From positions 1-64,000 of the forward strand of contig NZ_JAFDVD010000012.1 in NCBI RefSeq assembly GCF_016887965.1: a DNA stretch of 64,000 nucleotides, given 5' to 3'. This stretch comes from Phycicoccus sonneratiae. GTDB taxonomy: Bacteria > Actinomycetota > Actinomycetes > Actinomycetales > Dermatophilaceae. Position 1 is the first letter of the stretch, and every line of letters begins with the position of its first letter. Positions 8,759 to 20,244 of the stretch are shown piece after piece. Both the position numbers and the translations under genes were made by a program. The notes below the pieces were generated by a model. It was not told the DNA's origin. It ran no database searches and saw only the letters and a program-made list of their open reading frames with translations.

Positions 8759-10185
8759 GCGTCGGCGTCGCCGGCCTCGGCGGCGGGGTCCGCGGCCACG
8801 GCCCGTCGCACGGCGTCGGCGACGACGTGGGTGACGTCCGGGTGGAAGACGCTCGGGATGATGTACGTCGCGTTGAGCTCGTCCTCGGTGACGACACCGG
8901 CGAGGGCGTCGGCGGCGGCGAGCAGGACGTCCATCGTCACGTGCTTGCTCGCGGCGTCGATGAGGCCGCGGAAGACGCCCGGGAAGACGAGCACGTTGTT
9001 GATCTGGTTCGCGAAGTCCGAGCGCCCGGTGGCGACGACGGCCGCGTGCCGGGCGGCGAGCTCGGGGTCGATCTCGGGCACCGGGTTGGCCATCGCGAAG
9101 ACGACCGAGTCCGGGGCCATCGACGCGACGGCCTTCTCGGAGAGGATGTTCGGCGCCGAGACGCCGAGGAACACGTCGGCACCCCGGACGGCATCGGCCA
9201 GTGTGCCACTGATGCCGTCGGGGTTGGTGTTCGCCGCGATCCAGGCGTGGTTCGGGTGGTCGCCGGAGAGGACGTCGGCCCGCTCGCGGTGGACGACGCC
9301 GTCGACGTCGGTGACGACGACGTGCCGCGCGCCGGCGTGCAGCATCAGCTTGAGGATGGCGGTGCCGGCGGCGCCCGCACCACTCATGACGAGGCGGACG
9401 TCCTCGAGCCGCTTGCCGACGACCCGCAGCGCGTTGCGCAGCGCGGCGAGCGCGACGATGGCCGTGCCGTGCTGGTCGTCGTGGAAGACCGGGATGTCGA
9501 GCTCCTCGCGCAGCCGGGCCTCGACCTCGAAGCAGCGCGGCGCGGAGATGTCCTCGAGGTTGATGCCGGCGAAGCCCGGGGCGATCGCCTTGACCGTGCT
9601 GATGATCCCCTCGACGTCGGTGGTGTCGAGGCAGATCGGAAAGGCGTCGATGTCGGCGAACCGCTTGAAGAGCGCCGCCTTGCCCTCCATGACCGGCAGC
9701 GCGGCGAGCGGGCCGATGTCGCCGAGCCCCAGCACGGCCGTGCCGTCCGTGACGACCGCGACGGTGTTGCGCTTGATGGTCAGCCGGCGGGCGTCCTCGG
9801 GGTTGTCGGCGATCGCCATGCAGACCCGGGCGACGCCGGGCGTGTAGATGAGCGAGAGGTCGTCGCGGGTGCGGATCGGCACCTTCGACTCGACGGTCAG
9901 CTTCCCGCCGAGGTGCATGAGGAAGGTGCGGTCGGAGACCTTGCCGATCTCGACGCCCTCGACCGTGCGCATCACGGCGACGATCTCGTCGGCGTGGCCG
10001 GGGTCACGGGTGAGCATCGTCATGTCGACGCGCATCCGCGCGTGGCCCGAGCCCGTGACGTCGAGGCCCGTGACGACGCCGCCGGCCTTCTCGATGAGGC
10101 TCGTCATCTCGCTGACCGCGGTGGGCCGGGCCGGCAGGACGAGACGGACGGTGACGCTGTTGGCGATCGAGGGCGCAGCGGGCAT
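8755..10185 (-). CDS. NAD-type malic enzyme with N-terminal ACT domain
   Basis: 476 aa. It decarboxylates malate oxidatively to pyruvate. Residues about 9-85 form an ACT-like regulatory domain (TVRLVLPARP start). The malic N domain shows SLIYTPGVA, KRNTVAVVTDGTAVLGLGD and MEGKAALFKRF. Metal/substrate residues lie in FHDDQHGTA. The NAD-binding domain has GAGAAGTA and later FAMANPVPEI and RSDFANQINNV. The short single-domain architecture with ACT matches the actinobacterial/Gram-positive class, not the MaeB-phosphotransacetylase fusion. Neighbouring ppdK and pyc act on the same pyruvate/C4 node, so coordinated anaplerosis is plausible. The start ATG at 10185 leaves an 83-nt divergent promoter region with the SIMPL gene. 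Confidence 0.94.
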   Translation of the reverse strand: MPAAPSIANSVTVRLVLPARPTAVSEMTSLIEKAGGVVTGLDVTGSGHARMRVDMTMLTRDPGHADEIVAVMRTVEGVEIGKVSDRTFLMHLGGKLTVESKVPIRTRDDLSLIYTPGVARVCMAIADNPEDARRLTIKRNTVAVVTDGTAVLGLGDIGPLAALPVMEGKAALFKRFADIDAFPICLDTTDVEGIISTVKAIAPGFAGINLEDISAPRCFEVEARLREELDIPVFHDDQHGTAIVALAALRNALRVVGKRLEDVRLVMSGAGAAGTAILKLMLHAGARHVVVTDVDGVVHRERADVLSGDHPNHAWIAANTNPDGISGTLADAVRGADVFLGVSAPNILSEKAVASMAPDSVVFAMANPVPEIDPELAARHAAVVATGRSDFANQINNVLVFPGVFRGLIDAASKHVTMDVLLAAADALAGVVTEDELNATYIIPSVFHPDVTHVVADAVRRAVAADPAAEAGDADA

Positions 10186-10268
10186 GGGGTCGATGAGACC
10201 ACGTACCGGCAGGTAGCCCGAATCCGGTCCGTGGTGGGGCGGCCCGTCCGCGCCCTACAGTGACCCGC

Positions 10269-10895
10269 ATGTCGGACCACGTGGAAGTCATCGGCACCGG
10301 GACCGCGAGCGCCTCCCCCGACGTCGTCGTCGTCGACGTGCGGGTCTCGGTCGAGGCGGCCGACGTCGCCGCCGCCCTCTCGGGCCTCGCCGCCCGGCTC
10401 GACGCCACGCTGACGGCCGCCGCCGACCACGGGGTGCACGAGCACGACCGCCGCACCACCGGGATGGGCGTCTCGCCCCGCTGGGACCGCGAGGGCCAGG
10501 GCATCACCGGCTACACGGCCCACCAGGCGCTCCGGCTGCGCGTGCGCGACCGTGAGCGGGTCGGCGACGTCATCTCCGCGCTGGCCGGCGCGGCCGGCGA
10601 TGCGCTCGGGGTCGACAACGTCTCGCTCGAGGTGGCCGACCCCTCGCCCCTGCTCGTCCGGGCCCGGGCCGCGGCCTTCGCCGACGCCAGCACGCGCGCC
10701 CGCCAGTACGCCGACCTCGCGGGGCGCCACCTCGGACCGGTGCTCGAGCTCACCGAGGTCCCGGCCGGCGGCGGCCCGGTCCCGATGCCCAAGGCCCGCT
10801 TCGCCGCGATGGACGCCGGCGGCGTGCCGGTCGAGGGCGGGGAGTCCTCGATCACCGCGACCGTCGTCGTCCGCTTCGCGCTGGGTCCGGCGTGA
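10269..10895 (+). CDS. SIMPL domain (DUF541) protein
   Basis: 208 aa. The whole length matches the SIMPL fold: GTGTASASPDVVVVDVRVSVEA at the start, a Tyr/Thr pair in GITGYTAHQALRLRVRD, and a C-terminal VVVRFALG strand. It has no signal peptide, unlike periplasmic members, so this is probably a cytoplasmic version. The ATG at 10269 is chosen; an in-frame GTG at 10260 would add three residues. The stop overlaps the next gene by GTGA. Function is unknown for the family beyond loose links to stress and signalling. Confidence 0.85.
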   Translation: MSDHVEVIGTGTASASPDVVVVDVRVSVEAADVAAALSGLAARLDATLTAAADHGVHEHDRRTTGMGVSPRWDREGQGITGYTAHQALRLRVRDRERVGDVISALAGAAGDALGVDNVSLEVADPSPLLVRARAAAFADASTRARQYADLAGRHLGPVLELTEVPAGGGPVPMPKARFAAMDAGGVPVEGGESSITATVVVRFALGPA

Positions 10896-11506
10896 GCTGG
10901 CTCGACGCGCTCGGCTGGTTCGGCTCGGCCCTGCTCGTCTTCTCCCTGCTCCAGGCGCGGATCCTGCGCCTGCGCGTCCTCAACACCGTCGCCTGCGCCA
11001 TCCTCACCGTCTTCAACGCCCTGCTCGCGGTGTGGCCGATGGTCGCGATGAACATCGTCCTCGCCGCCATCAACCTCTGGTTCATCGCCCGGATGCTCCG
11101 CGAACGCGGCGACGAGCGGGCGTACGCCGTGCTCGCCGTCCGGGAGGACGACTCCTACCTCGGGCACTTCCTCGCGGTGCACGGTGCGGACATCGAGCGC
11201 TTCTTCCCCGGCTTCGCCGGCGCGCCGGCCGACGGGCGGTCCACCTACCTCGTGCAGCACGGCGACGAGACGGCCGGGGTCATCGCGGTGCGCGACGCGG
11301 GTGACGGGACGGCCCAGGTCGAGCTCGACTACGTGACACCGCGGTTCCGCGACTTCGCCCCCGGCGAGTTCGTCTTCCGGCGCTCGGGGCTGTTCCGTGA
11401 GCGCGGATTCACCCGGGTGCTCACGGCGCCCGGGATGGTCGCGCCGTACTACGACCGGCTCGGCTTCGCGCGGGACGGCGACCGGTACCGCCTCGAGCTC
11501 GCCTGA
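10892..11506 (+). CDS. YgjV-like membrane protein with C-terminal GNAT-like domain
   Basis: 204 aa, GTG start in a GTGA overlap with the SIMPL gene. Residues 1-72 contain two to three hydrophobic helices resembling the YgjV/sugar-transporter-like small membrane module (DALGWFGSALLVFSLLQ and NIVLAAINLWFIARML). Residues about 80-204 read like an acyltransferase (GNAT) fold: a Gly-rich central part and a C-terminal APYYDRLGFARDG signature typical of the last GNAT strands. Inferred role: a membrane-anchored acetyltransferase of unknown substrate. Coupling to the SIMPL gene suggests a shared pathway. Confidence 0.72.
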   Translation: MSWLDALGWFGSALLVFSLLQARILRLRVLNTVACAILTVFNALLAVWPMVAMNIVLAAINLWFIARMLRERGDERAYAVLAVREDDSYLGHFLAVHGADIERFFPGFAGAPADGRSTYLVQHGDETAGVIAVRDAGDGTAQVELDYVTPRFRDFAPGEFVFRRSGLFRERGFTRVLTAPGMVAPYYDRLGFARDGDRYRLELA

Positions 11507-11544
11507 GACGCTCGCCACCCTTCGTCGGCAGATACCCCCTCGGG

Positions 11545-11574
11545 TACTACGCTCTTGTACTACACAGCGTAGTA
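11545..11574. promoter_or_regulatory. Putative operator/promoter of ppdK (perfect dyad with three half-sites)
   Basis: A perfect 9-bp inverted repeat, TACTACGCT (11545-11553) and AGCGTAGTA (11566-11574), with a third half-site TACTAC (11558-11563). The latter forms its own 6-bp dyad with GTAGTA (11569-11574). TAGTAT at 11570-11575 could be a -10 hexamer, so a bound repressor would block it. It lies 33 nt upstream of the ppdK GTG. Confidence 0.65.
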
Positions 11575-11607
11575 TGAGCGCACCGACAGCCCGAGGAGGC
11601 GAGCACC

Positions 11608-14280
<2,673 letters not shown>

Positions 14281-14294
14281 CCCGCCGGACGACG

Positions 14295-14329
14295 CACGGC
14301 CCGGCCCCCACGAGGGGGGCCGGGCCGTG
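14295..14329 (+). terminator. Strong hairpin terminator between ppdK and ssrA
   Basis: Perfect 15-bp stem (14295-14309 with 14315-14329) and a 5-nt loop. It starts 15 nt after the ppdK stop and ends 28 nt beyond the 3' end of ssrA, so it can serve both convergent genes. Confidence 0.88.
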
Positions 14330-14356
14330 GCTCGGTGGCGTGGGAGTGCACCGCGA

Positions 14357-14724
14357 TGGTGGAGGTGGCGGGAATCGAACCCGCGTCCACTGACCGCAGC
14401 CCAGGGCTTCTCCGGGTGCAGTGCGCTGAGGAGTTTCTCGGCCCCGGGGCTCGCGCGCACACGTTCCCCGACAGGCCCAGCCGAGGAGGAGTCCCGCGTC
14501 GCCTCTCGGCACGACGACGCAGCAAGATCTCTGGCTGACGCTGGTTACTGAGCCGAGATCGAGCTCAGGCCAACGGACTTCGGGCTCGCTCAGGCGGCGA
14601 GGGCGAAGTCGGTGCGCTTGGAATCGGCACCTGTTGTTTTGCACGGAGCGTTGTACGAGATGACCGTGCGTCCTCGACCCGCTTCCCACTGGACATCCGA
14701 CCAATGTCGAAACCGATCACCCCC
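14357..14724 (-). ncRNA. ssrA: tmRNA (transfer-messenger RNA)
   Basis: 368 nt. The 3' end (low coordinate) encodes CCA and a T-arm with GGGTTCGATTCC. The 5' end GGGGGTG can pair with CACCTCC next to the CCA to form the 7-bp acceptor stem. The conserved 5' segment GATCGGTTTCGACA is present. The tag reading frame is at 14593-14628 and encodes ADSKRTDFALAA followed by TGA, a typical actinobacterial degradation tag ending in ALAA. Trans-translation with SmpB rescues stalled ribosomes. smpB is in this window but 7.5 kb away, with several transcription units between. Confidence 0.96.
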
Positions 14725-14730
14725 CTGAGG

Positions 14731-14759
14731 GGGTCACTCCCACGCTGTCGAGTTGTCAA
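14731..14759 (-). promoter_or_regulatory. Probable ssrA promoter
   Basis: A perfect -35 TTGACA (complement of 14754-14759) lies 17 bp from a poor -10 candidate TGACCC (complement of 14731-14736). This places a start about 7 nt downstream, at the mature tmRNA 5' end (14724). The spacing fits well; the -10 sequence does not. Confidence 0.5.
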
Positions 14760-14842
14760 CCGGGCCGACCGTGTCGTCCCGGACCGCCAGTATGCCGTCC
14801 AACGCGCGCCCGGCCCAACCCCATTCCCCTCGGGGACGGTGG

Positions 14843-15454
14843 TCAGGCGCCGGACGCCTGCGCCGGGGACGAGGCGCCGTCGGTGCCCGTGGAGGCCTGG
14901 CCCTCGGGAGCCGACCCACCGGCGGGCGACGAGGCCCCACCGCCGTCGGTGCCGGAGGTGGAGCCGCCGGTCGAGCCACCCGTGCCGCCGTCCGGCGTGG
15001 GGGTCGGCGTCGGGGTGGGGTCGGGGGCGGGCGTGCGCGACGGCCTCGGGGCCGGGAGCGGCACCGACGGGGCGGACGTCCCCGAGGTGCCGGACGGGCC
15101 GGTGGGTGGGGCACCGACCGGTGCGTCGTCGGCCGGGGTCGGCGCGGGCGCGGTGGGCCCCGTCGTGGTCGGCCCGGGCGACGGCACGAGCAGCTCGGAG
15201 GCGCGCGGGGTGGCCGTGGGCGCGACCGGTGTGGGCGTGGGGCCCTCGCTCGGGCGGGCCATCGGCTCGTCGGCGGAGCCGCCGCGCGGGTGGACGAACG
15301 ACGGGTCGTTCGGCGAGATGTGGAGGGTGCTCAGGCCGCCCGGCTGGAGGGCCACGACCCCGCCGACGGTGAGGACGCCGACGCACGCCACGGCAGCCAC
15401 CTGGAGCGCCTTGGCGCGCTGTGAGGTGGCACGTCCCCTGCGATGACCGTGCAC
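14843..15454 (-). CDS. Membrane-anchored Pro/Thr/Ser-rich hypothetical protein
   Basis: 203 aa. A basic N terminus is followed by one transmembrane segment (about 17-37, ALQVAAVACVGVLTVGGVVAL). The rest is an extracellular low-complexity tail rich in Pro, Thr, Ser and Gly, with runs of PTPTPTPT and GGSTGGST type. No enzymatic domain is visible. It probably spans or decorates the cell wall. The start GTG at 15454 has GGAGGA immediately abutting it, which is too close for an ideal ribosome site, so an internal start is possible. It diverges from pyc. The bias toward Pro/Thr codons also opens long frames on the other strand, but only this frame has a signal-anchor. Confidence 0.65.
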   Translation of the reverse strand: MHGHRRGRATSQRAKALQVAAVACVGVLTVGGVVALQPGGLSTLHISPNDPSFVHPRGGSADEPMARPSEGPTPTPVAPTATPRASELLVPSPGPTTTGPTAPAPTPADDAPVGAPPTGPSGTSGTSAPSVPLPAPRPSRTPAPDPTPTPTPTPDGGTGGSTGGSTSGTDGGGASSPAGGSAPEGQASTGTDGASSPAQASGA

Positions 15455-15629
15455 TCCTCCACCCTAGGTGACCGTTCCCGCAGGTGGAACGTCCGAACGG
15501 ACGATGTGGAGGGCACGCTCCGGGAGGCTCGGCGGGTCGCACCGGGTCGCGTGGACGGGACCGCCGCAGGCCGCCGCCCCGTCACTAGGGTTGGGCCCGT
15601 CGCTGCGCCGCCGACCCGGAGGTCCGTCC

Positions 15630-18600
15630 GTGTTCCAGAAGATCCTCGTCGCCAACCGCGGGGAGATCGCCGTCCGGGCGTTCCGCGCCGCCACCGAGCT
15701 GGGCGCCAAGACGGTCGCCGTCTTCCCGCACGAGGACCGCACCTCCGAGCACCGGCTCAAGGCCGACGAGTCCTACGAGATCGGCGAGGAGGGACACCCG
15801 GTCCGCGCCTACCTCGACCACGAGAACATCGTGCGCGTCGCCGTCGAGTGCGGCGCCGACGCCGTCTACCCCGGGTACGGCTTCCTCTCCGAGAACCCGG
15901 ACCTCGCCGAGGCCTGCGAGGCCGCAGGGATCACCTTCATCGGCCCGCCCGCCTCGGCCCTGCACCTCGCCGGCAACAAGGCGCGGGCCATCGCCGCGGC
16001 CCGCGAGGCCGGCCTGCCGACCCTGCGCGGCGCCGAGCCGACCACCGACCTCGACGCCCTCGCGGCGGCCGCCGACGACATCGGCTTCCCGGTCTTCGTC
16101 AAGGCGGTCTCCGGCGGCGGCGGACGCGGGATGCGCCGGGTCGACGACCCCTCCACCCTGCGCGACTCGCTGGAGTCGGCCCAGCGCGAGGCCGACGCGG
16201 CCTTCGGCGACCCCACCCTCTACCTCGAGCAGGCCGTCGTCCGCCCCCGGCACATCGAGGTCCAGGTGCTCGCCGACGGCACCGGCACGGTGCTGCACCT
16301 CTTCGAGCGCGACTGCTCGGTGCAGCGGCGGCACCAGAAGGTCGTCGAGATCGCGCCGGCACCCAACCTCGACCCCGAGCTGCGGGCCCGCATCTGCGCC
16401 GACGCGGTCCGGTTCGCCGAGGCCATCGGCTACAAGAACGCGGGCACCGTCGAGTTCCTCCTCGGCGAGGACGGCCGCTACGTCTTCATCGAGATGAACC
16501 CGCGGATCCAGGTCGAGCACACCGTCACCGAGGAGGTCACCGACGTCGACCTCGTCGTCGCGCAGATGCGCATCGCGAGCGGCGAGACCTTCGAGGACCT
16601 CGGGCTGCGCCAGGAGGACATCCGCACCCGTGGCGCCGCGCTCCAGTGCCGCATCACGACCGAGGACCCCGCCAACGGCTTCCGCCCGGACGCCGGGCAG
16701 ATCACCGTCTACCGCTCGGCCGGCGGCGGCGGGGTGCGCCTCGACGGCGGCACCGTCTTCGTCGGCGCGCAGGTCAGCCCGCACTTCGACTCGATGCTCG
16801 TCAAGCTCACCTGCCGCGGCAGCGACTTCGGCGTCGCGGTGCGACGGGCCCGACGGGCGTTGGCGGAGTTCCGGATCCGCGGCGTCTCGACGAACATCCC
16901 GTTCCTCGAGGCGGTGCTCGCCGACCCGGTGTTCCAGCGCGGCGAGGCGACGACGAGCTTCATCGACGAGCGCCCCGAGCTGCTCGAGGCGCGGATGGGC
17001 GGCGACCGCGGCACCAAGCTGCTCCAGTACCTCGCCGACGTCACGGTCAACCAGCCGCACGGCGCGGCGACGACCCACCTCAAGCCACGCACCAAGCTGC
17101 CGGCCCTCGACCGCGAGGCGCCGCTGCCGCCGGGCACCCGCGACCTCCTGCAGCGGGTCGGCCCGGCCGAGTTCGCCCGCCGGCTGCGCGAGCGCACCGA
17201 CGTGCCGGTCACCGACACGACCTTCCGCGACGCCCACCAGAGCCTGCTGGCCACCCGGATGCGCACCCGCGACCTCCTGCACGTCGCCGGCCACGTCTCG
17301 CGCACGACCCCGCAGCTGCTGTCGGTGGAGGCCTGGGGCGGGGCGACGTACGACGTCGCGCTGCGCTTCCTCCACGAGGACCCGTGGGAGCGGCTGGCCC
17401 TGCTGCGCGAGGCGATGCCCAACGTCCCGCTGCAGATGCTCCTGCGCGGGCGCAACACCGTCGGCTACACGCCCTACCCGACGAAGGTCACCGACGCGTT
17501 CGTCCACGAGGCGGCCCGCACCGGCCTCGACATCTTCCGGATCTTCGACTCGCTCAACGACGTCTCGCAGATGCGCCCCGCCGTCGACGCCGTCCTCGAC
17601 ACCGGCACGGCGGTCGCCGAGGTCTGCCTCTGCTACACCGGCAACCTCATGGACCCGGGTGAGAAGCTGTACACCCTCGACTACTACCTGCGCCTCGCCG
17701 AGGAGATCGTCGGCACCGGCGCGCACGTCCTCGCCATCAAGGACATGGCCGGGCTGCTGCGCGCGCCGGCAGCCCGTCGCCTCGTCACGGCGCTGCGCGA
17801 GAACTTCGACCTGCCGGTGCACCTGCACACCCACGACACCGCCGGCGGGCAGGTCGGCACGCTGCTCGCGGCCATCGACGCCGGGGTCGACGCCGTCGAC
17901 GCCGCGACCGCGACGATGTCGGGCACGACGAGCCAGCCGAGCCTGTCGGCCCTCGTCGCCGCCACCGACGGCACCGAGCGCGAGACCGGCCTCGACATCG
18001 ACGCCGTCTTCGCCCTCGAGCCGTACTGGGAGGCGGTGCGCCGGCTCTACCGGCCGTTCGAGTCCGGGCTCGCCTCCCCCACCGGGCGCGTGTACTTCCA
18101 CGAGATCCCCGGCGGCCAGCTCTCGAACCTGCGCCAGCAGGCCATCGCCCTCGGCCTCGGCGACCGCTTCGAGGACGTCGAGGACATGTACGCCGCAGCC
18201 GACCGCATCCTCGGCCACCTCGTCAAGGTCACCCCGAGCAGCAAGGTCGTCGGCGACCTCGCCCTCGCGCTCGTCGGCGCCGGGGCCGACCCGGCGGACT
18301 TCGAGGAGAACCCGACCCGCTACGACATCCCGGACTCGGTCATCGGCTTCCTCGGCGGCGAGCTCGGCGACCCGCCCGGTGGGTGGCCCGAGCCGTTCCG
18401 CACCAAGGCGCTGCAGGGACGCACCGCGAAGCCGCGCGTCACCGAGCTCACGCCCGAGCAGGAGGAGGCGCTCGTCACCGACACCCGGCGGACCCTCAAC
18501 CAGCTGCTCTTCCCCGGCCCGACGAGGGAGTTCGAGGAGACCCGCGAGCTCTACGGCGACCTCTCGGTCCTCGGCACGATCGAGTTCCTCCACGGGCTCG

Positions 18601-19013
18601 AGCACGGCGTCGAGTACGAGGCCGAGATCGAGGCCGGCAAGCGGCTCCTGCTCGGCATCAGCTCGGTCGGCGAGGCCGACCGCCAGGGCATGCGGACGGT
18701 CATGTGCACCCTCAACGGGCAGTTCCGCCCGGTCCAGGTGCGCGACCGGTCGGTCGAGGCCGAGACCAAGGCCGCCGAGAAGGCCGACCCCGGCACGCCG
18801 GGCCACGTCGCCGCGCCGTTCGCCGGCGTCGTCACGCCGACCGTCGCCGAGGGCGACACCGTCGAGCCCGGCGGGGTCGTCGCGACCATCGAGGCGATGA
18901 AGATGGAGGCCAACATCACCTCGCCGACGGGCGGCCGGGTCGAGCGGCTGGCCATCGCCGGGCACCAGCAGGTCGAGGGTGGTGACCTCGTCCTGGTCGT
19001 GTCACCCGGCTGA
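15630..19013 (+). CDS. pyc: Pyruvate carboxylase
   Basis: 1127 aa, GTG start with GGAGGT at 15618-15623, spaced 6 nt. It carboxylates pyruvate to oxaloacetate using biotin and ATP. The biotin carboxylase domain (1 to about 450) starts FQKILVANRGEIAVRAFRA and shows the Gly-rich ATP loop SGGGGRGM and EMNPRIQVEHTVTE. The carboxyltransferase domain (about 530-800) has TDTTFRDAHQSLLATR, KDMAGLLRAP and a metal-binding HLHTHDTAGG. The biotin-carrier domain ends the protein with EAMKMEAN, biotinyl Lys about 1091. Full family length. It partners metabolically with PpdK and malic enzyme. Its stop lies 12 nt inside the convergent DinB-like gene. Confidence 0.98.
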   Translation: MFQKILVANRGEIAVRAFRAATELGAKTVAVFPHEDRTSEHRLKADESYEIGEEGHPVRAYLDHENIVRVAVECGADAVYPGYGFLSENPDLAEACEAAGITFIGPPASALHLAGNKARAIAAAREAGLPTLRGAEPTTDLDALAAAADDIGFPVFVKAVSGGGGRGMRRVDDPSTLRDSLESAQREADAAFGDPTLYLEQAVVRPRHIEVQVLADGTGTVLHLFERDCSVQRRHQKVVEIAPAPNLDPELRARICADAVRFAEAIGYKNAGTVEFLLGEDGRYVFIEMNPRIQVEHTVTEEVTDVDLVVAQMRIASGETFEDLGLRQEDIRTRGAALQCRITTEDPANGFRPDAGQITVYRSAGGGGVRLDGGTVFVGAQVSPHFDSMLVKLTCRGSDFGVAVRRARRALAEFRIRGVSTNIPFLEAVLADPVFQRGEATTSFIDERPELLEARMGGDRGTKLLQYLADVTVNQPHGAATTHLKPRTKLPALDREAPLPPGTRDLLQRVGPAEFARRLRERTDVPVTDTTFRDAHQSLLATRMRTRDLLHVAGHVSRTTPQLLSVEAWGGATYDVALRFLHEDPWERLALLREAMPNVPLQMLLRGRNTVGYTPYPTKVTDAFVHEAARTGLDIFRIFDSLNDVSQMRPAVDAVLDTGTAVAEVCLCYTGNLMDPGEKLYTLDYYLRLAEEIVGTGAHVLAIKDMAGLLRAPAARRLVTALRENFDLPVHLHTHDTAGGQVGTLLAAIDAGVDAVDAATATMSGTTSQPSLSALVAATDGTERETGLDIDAVFALEPYWEAVRRLYRPFESGLASPTGRVYFHEIPGGQLSNLRQQAIALGLGDRFEDVEDMYAAADRILGHLVKVTPSSKVVGDLALALVGAGADPADFEENPTRYDIPDSVIGFLGGELGDPPGGWPEPFRTKALQGRTAKPRVTELTPEQEEALVTDTRRTLNQLLFPGPTREFEETRELYGDLSVLGTIEFLHGLEHGVEYEAEIEAGKRLLLGISSVGEADRQGMRTVMCTLNGQFRPVQVRDRSVEAETKAAEKADPGTPGHVAAPFAGVVTPTVAEGDTVEPGGVVATIEAMKMEANITSPTGGRVERLAIAGHQQVEGGDLVLVVSPG

Positions 19014-19790
19014 GCCGGACTCCCCCGCACGAGCGTCGAGGACGTCGAGGTCACGCAGGGCGTAGCGCAGGTGCTCCCACTCCTCCTCGAGGACGGTGTG
19101 CAGGCAGGACCGCACCGTCTCCGAGTACTCCGGCGCCCACGGGTTGGCGCGGGTCGCGTCGAGCTCGTCCGCGCTCGCCGCACCGAGGAGGTCGCGCACG
19201 AGGGCCGTCCGGTCCGCCCGGGCGGCGAGCACCTCGGACCACGGCGGCGTGCCCGGGGCGAATACCGACGGGTCGTGGCCGTCGGCGGCGTACTCGGCGT
19301 TCGGCATCCCCAGCGGGTGCCAGGGTCGCTCGACCCCGAGCACGGCGCCCCGCACCCACGTGTCGGTGGCCATGACGAGGTGCCGCACCGTCTGGGCGAA
19401 GGACCACTCTCCGTCGACGGAGGCATCGAGCGTGCCCTCGGGCATCGTCTCGGCCCGGGCCACCGCGCCGGCCCAGGCCTCCTCGACCGCGGCCCAGGCG
19501 GCGCGCAGGCCGTCAGGGTCCTCGGCCCGACGCAGGGCGCGCCCGGGCAGGCGCCGGTCGAGCTCGGCGTCGACGAAGCCGGTGACGTCGATGCCGTTGA
19601 CGAGAAGGGTGCTCTCGCCGTCGAGAAGCCAGGGGGCGTCGATCTCCGCGCCGGCCACGTCGACCGCCCGCAGGACGGCGCGCGAGAGGTCGCAGCGCAC
19701 GAAGCGCGCGCCGCGCAGGTCCCGGTCGACGAAGAGCGCGGACCGCTCGGCCCGCTCGGGGGAGGCGTCGGACGACTCGCTGGAGGTCAC
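19002..19790 (-). CDS. DinB-superfamily protein with N-terminal pentapeptide-like segment
   Basis: 262 aa. Residues about 19-50 (DRDLRGARFVRCDLSRAVL and on) read as pentapeptide-repeat units, A(D/N)Lxx type. The remainder is the four-helix DinB_2 bundle typical of putative metal-dependent hydrolases/thiol transferases, with DGEWSFAQTVRHLVMATDTW and a C-terminal EEEWEHLRYALRDL. His residues in these two helices are the expected metal ligands. Function is unknown; members include mycothiol- and bacillithiol-dependent transferases. It is convergent with pyc, overlapping by 12 nt. Confidence 0.82.
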   Translation of the reverse strand: MTSSESSDASPERAERSALFVDRDLRGARFVRCDLSRAVLRAVDVAGAEIDAPWLLDGESTLLVNGIDVTGFVDAELDRRLPGRALRRAEDPDGLRAAWAAVEEAWAGAVARAETMPEGTLDASVDGEWSFAQTVRHLVMATDTWVRGAVLGVERPWHPLGMPNAEYAADGHDPSVFAPGTPPWSEVLAARADRTALVRDLLGAASADELDATRANPWAPEYSETVRSCLHTVLEEEWEHLRYALRDLDVLDARAGESGSAG

Positions 19791-19882
19791 GGCGGGAGCA
19801 TCCCACGGAGGTGCGCGGATCGACTGGCCACAGGCCGCGCGGGGTGGTCAACGATGGGCCCCGACCTGCGACGTTCAAGGTT

Positions 19883-19898
19883 CGTCGAAAGTTCGACG
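19883..19898. promoter_or_regulatory. Palindrome upstream of the CsbD-like gene
   Basis: Perfect 7-bp inverted repeat CGTCGAA-AG-TTCGACG in the 210-nt gap between the DinB-like start and the CsbD-like start. It could be an operator for either divergent gene. No regulator is encoded nearby. Confidence 0.45.
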
Positions 19899-20000
19899 TC
19901 ACGAAAGCCCCGGGCCGGCGACGGCCTGCATACGGTGGAGGAGTCAGCATCGTGGGGCACCGGACCGGTGCCACCGCGTCACCGGTGAAGGGAGAGCGCC

Positions 20001-20174
20001 ATGGGACTCGGCGACAAGATCGAGAACATGAAGGACGACATCGTCGGCAAGGGCAAGGAGGCCACGGGCAAGGCGACCGACGACGAGCGCCTCGAGGCCG
20101 AGGGCCGCGCCGACCAGTCGAAGGCCGACCTCAAGCAGGCCGGCGAGAACGTCAAGGACGCCTTCAAGCACTGA
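20001..20174 (+). CDS. CsbD-like small stress protein
   Basis: 57 aa, too short for many gene callers. ATG preceded by GGGAGAG about 5 nt upstream. The sequence is highly charged and Lys/Glu/Asp rich, with the CsbD pattern: KIENMKDDIVGKGKEATGK, then DERLEAEGRADQSK and a C-terminal GENVKDAFK. CsbD-like proteins are abundant general-stress proteins of unknown mechanism, under sigma-B in Bacillus. A strong terminator follows immediately, so the gene is monocistronic. Confidence 0.93.
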   Translation: MGLGDKIENMKDDIVGKGKEATGKATDDERLEAEGRADQSKADLKQAGENVKDAFKH

Positions 20175-20203
20175 GCCACGACTCCCGGGTCCTCCGGGGA
20201 ACC

Positions 20204-20238
20204 ACGACGGGCCGCCCCCACCGGGGGCGGCCCGTCGT
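20204..20238. terminator. Bidirectional terminator between csbD-like and DUF2207 genes
   Basis: Perfect 16-bp stem (20204-20219 with 20223-20238) with a 3-nt loop. It is 29 nt after the CsbD-like stop and 6 nt beyond the convergent DUF2207 stop. Confidence 0.9.
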
Positions 20239-20244
20239 CGTGCA

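Noticed and set aside
6350-9847. 1165-codon plus-strand open frame across the DEAD-box helicase and malic enzyme
   Set aside because: Antisense to two well supported genes; product is low-complexity and lacks motifs. High GC removes stops in this frame.
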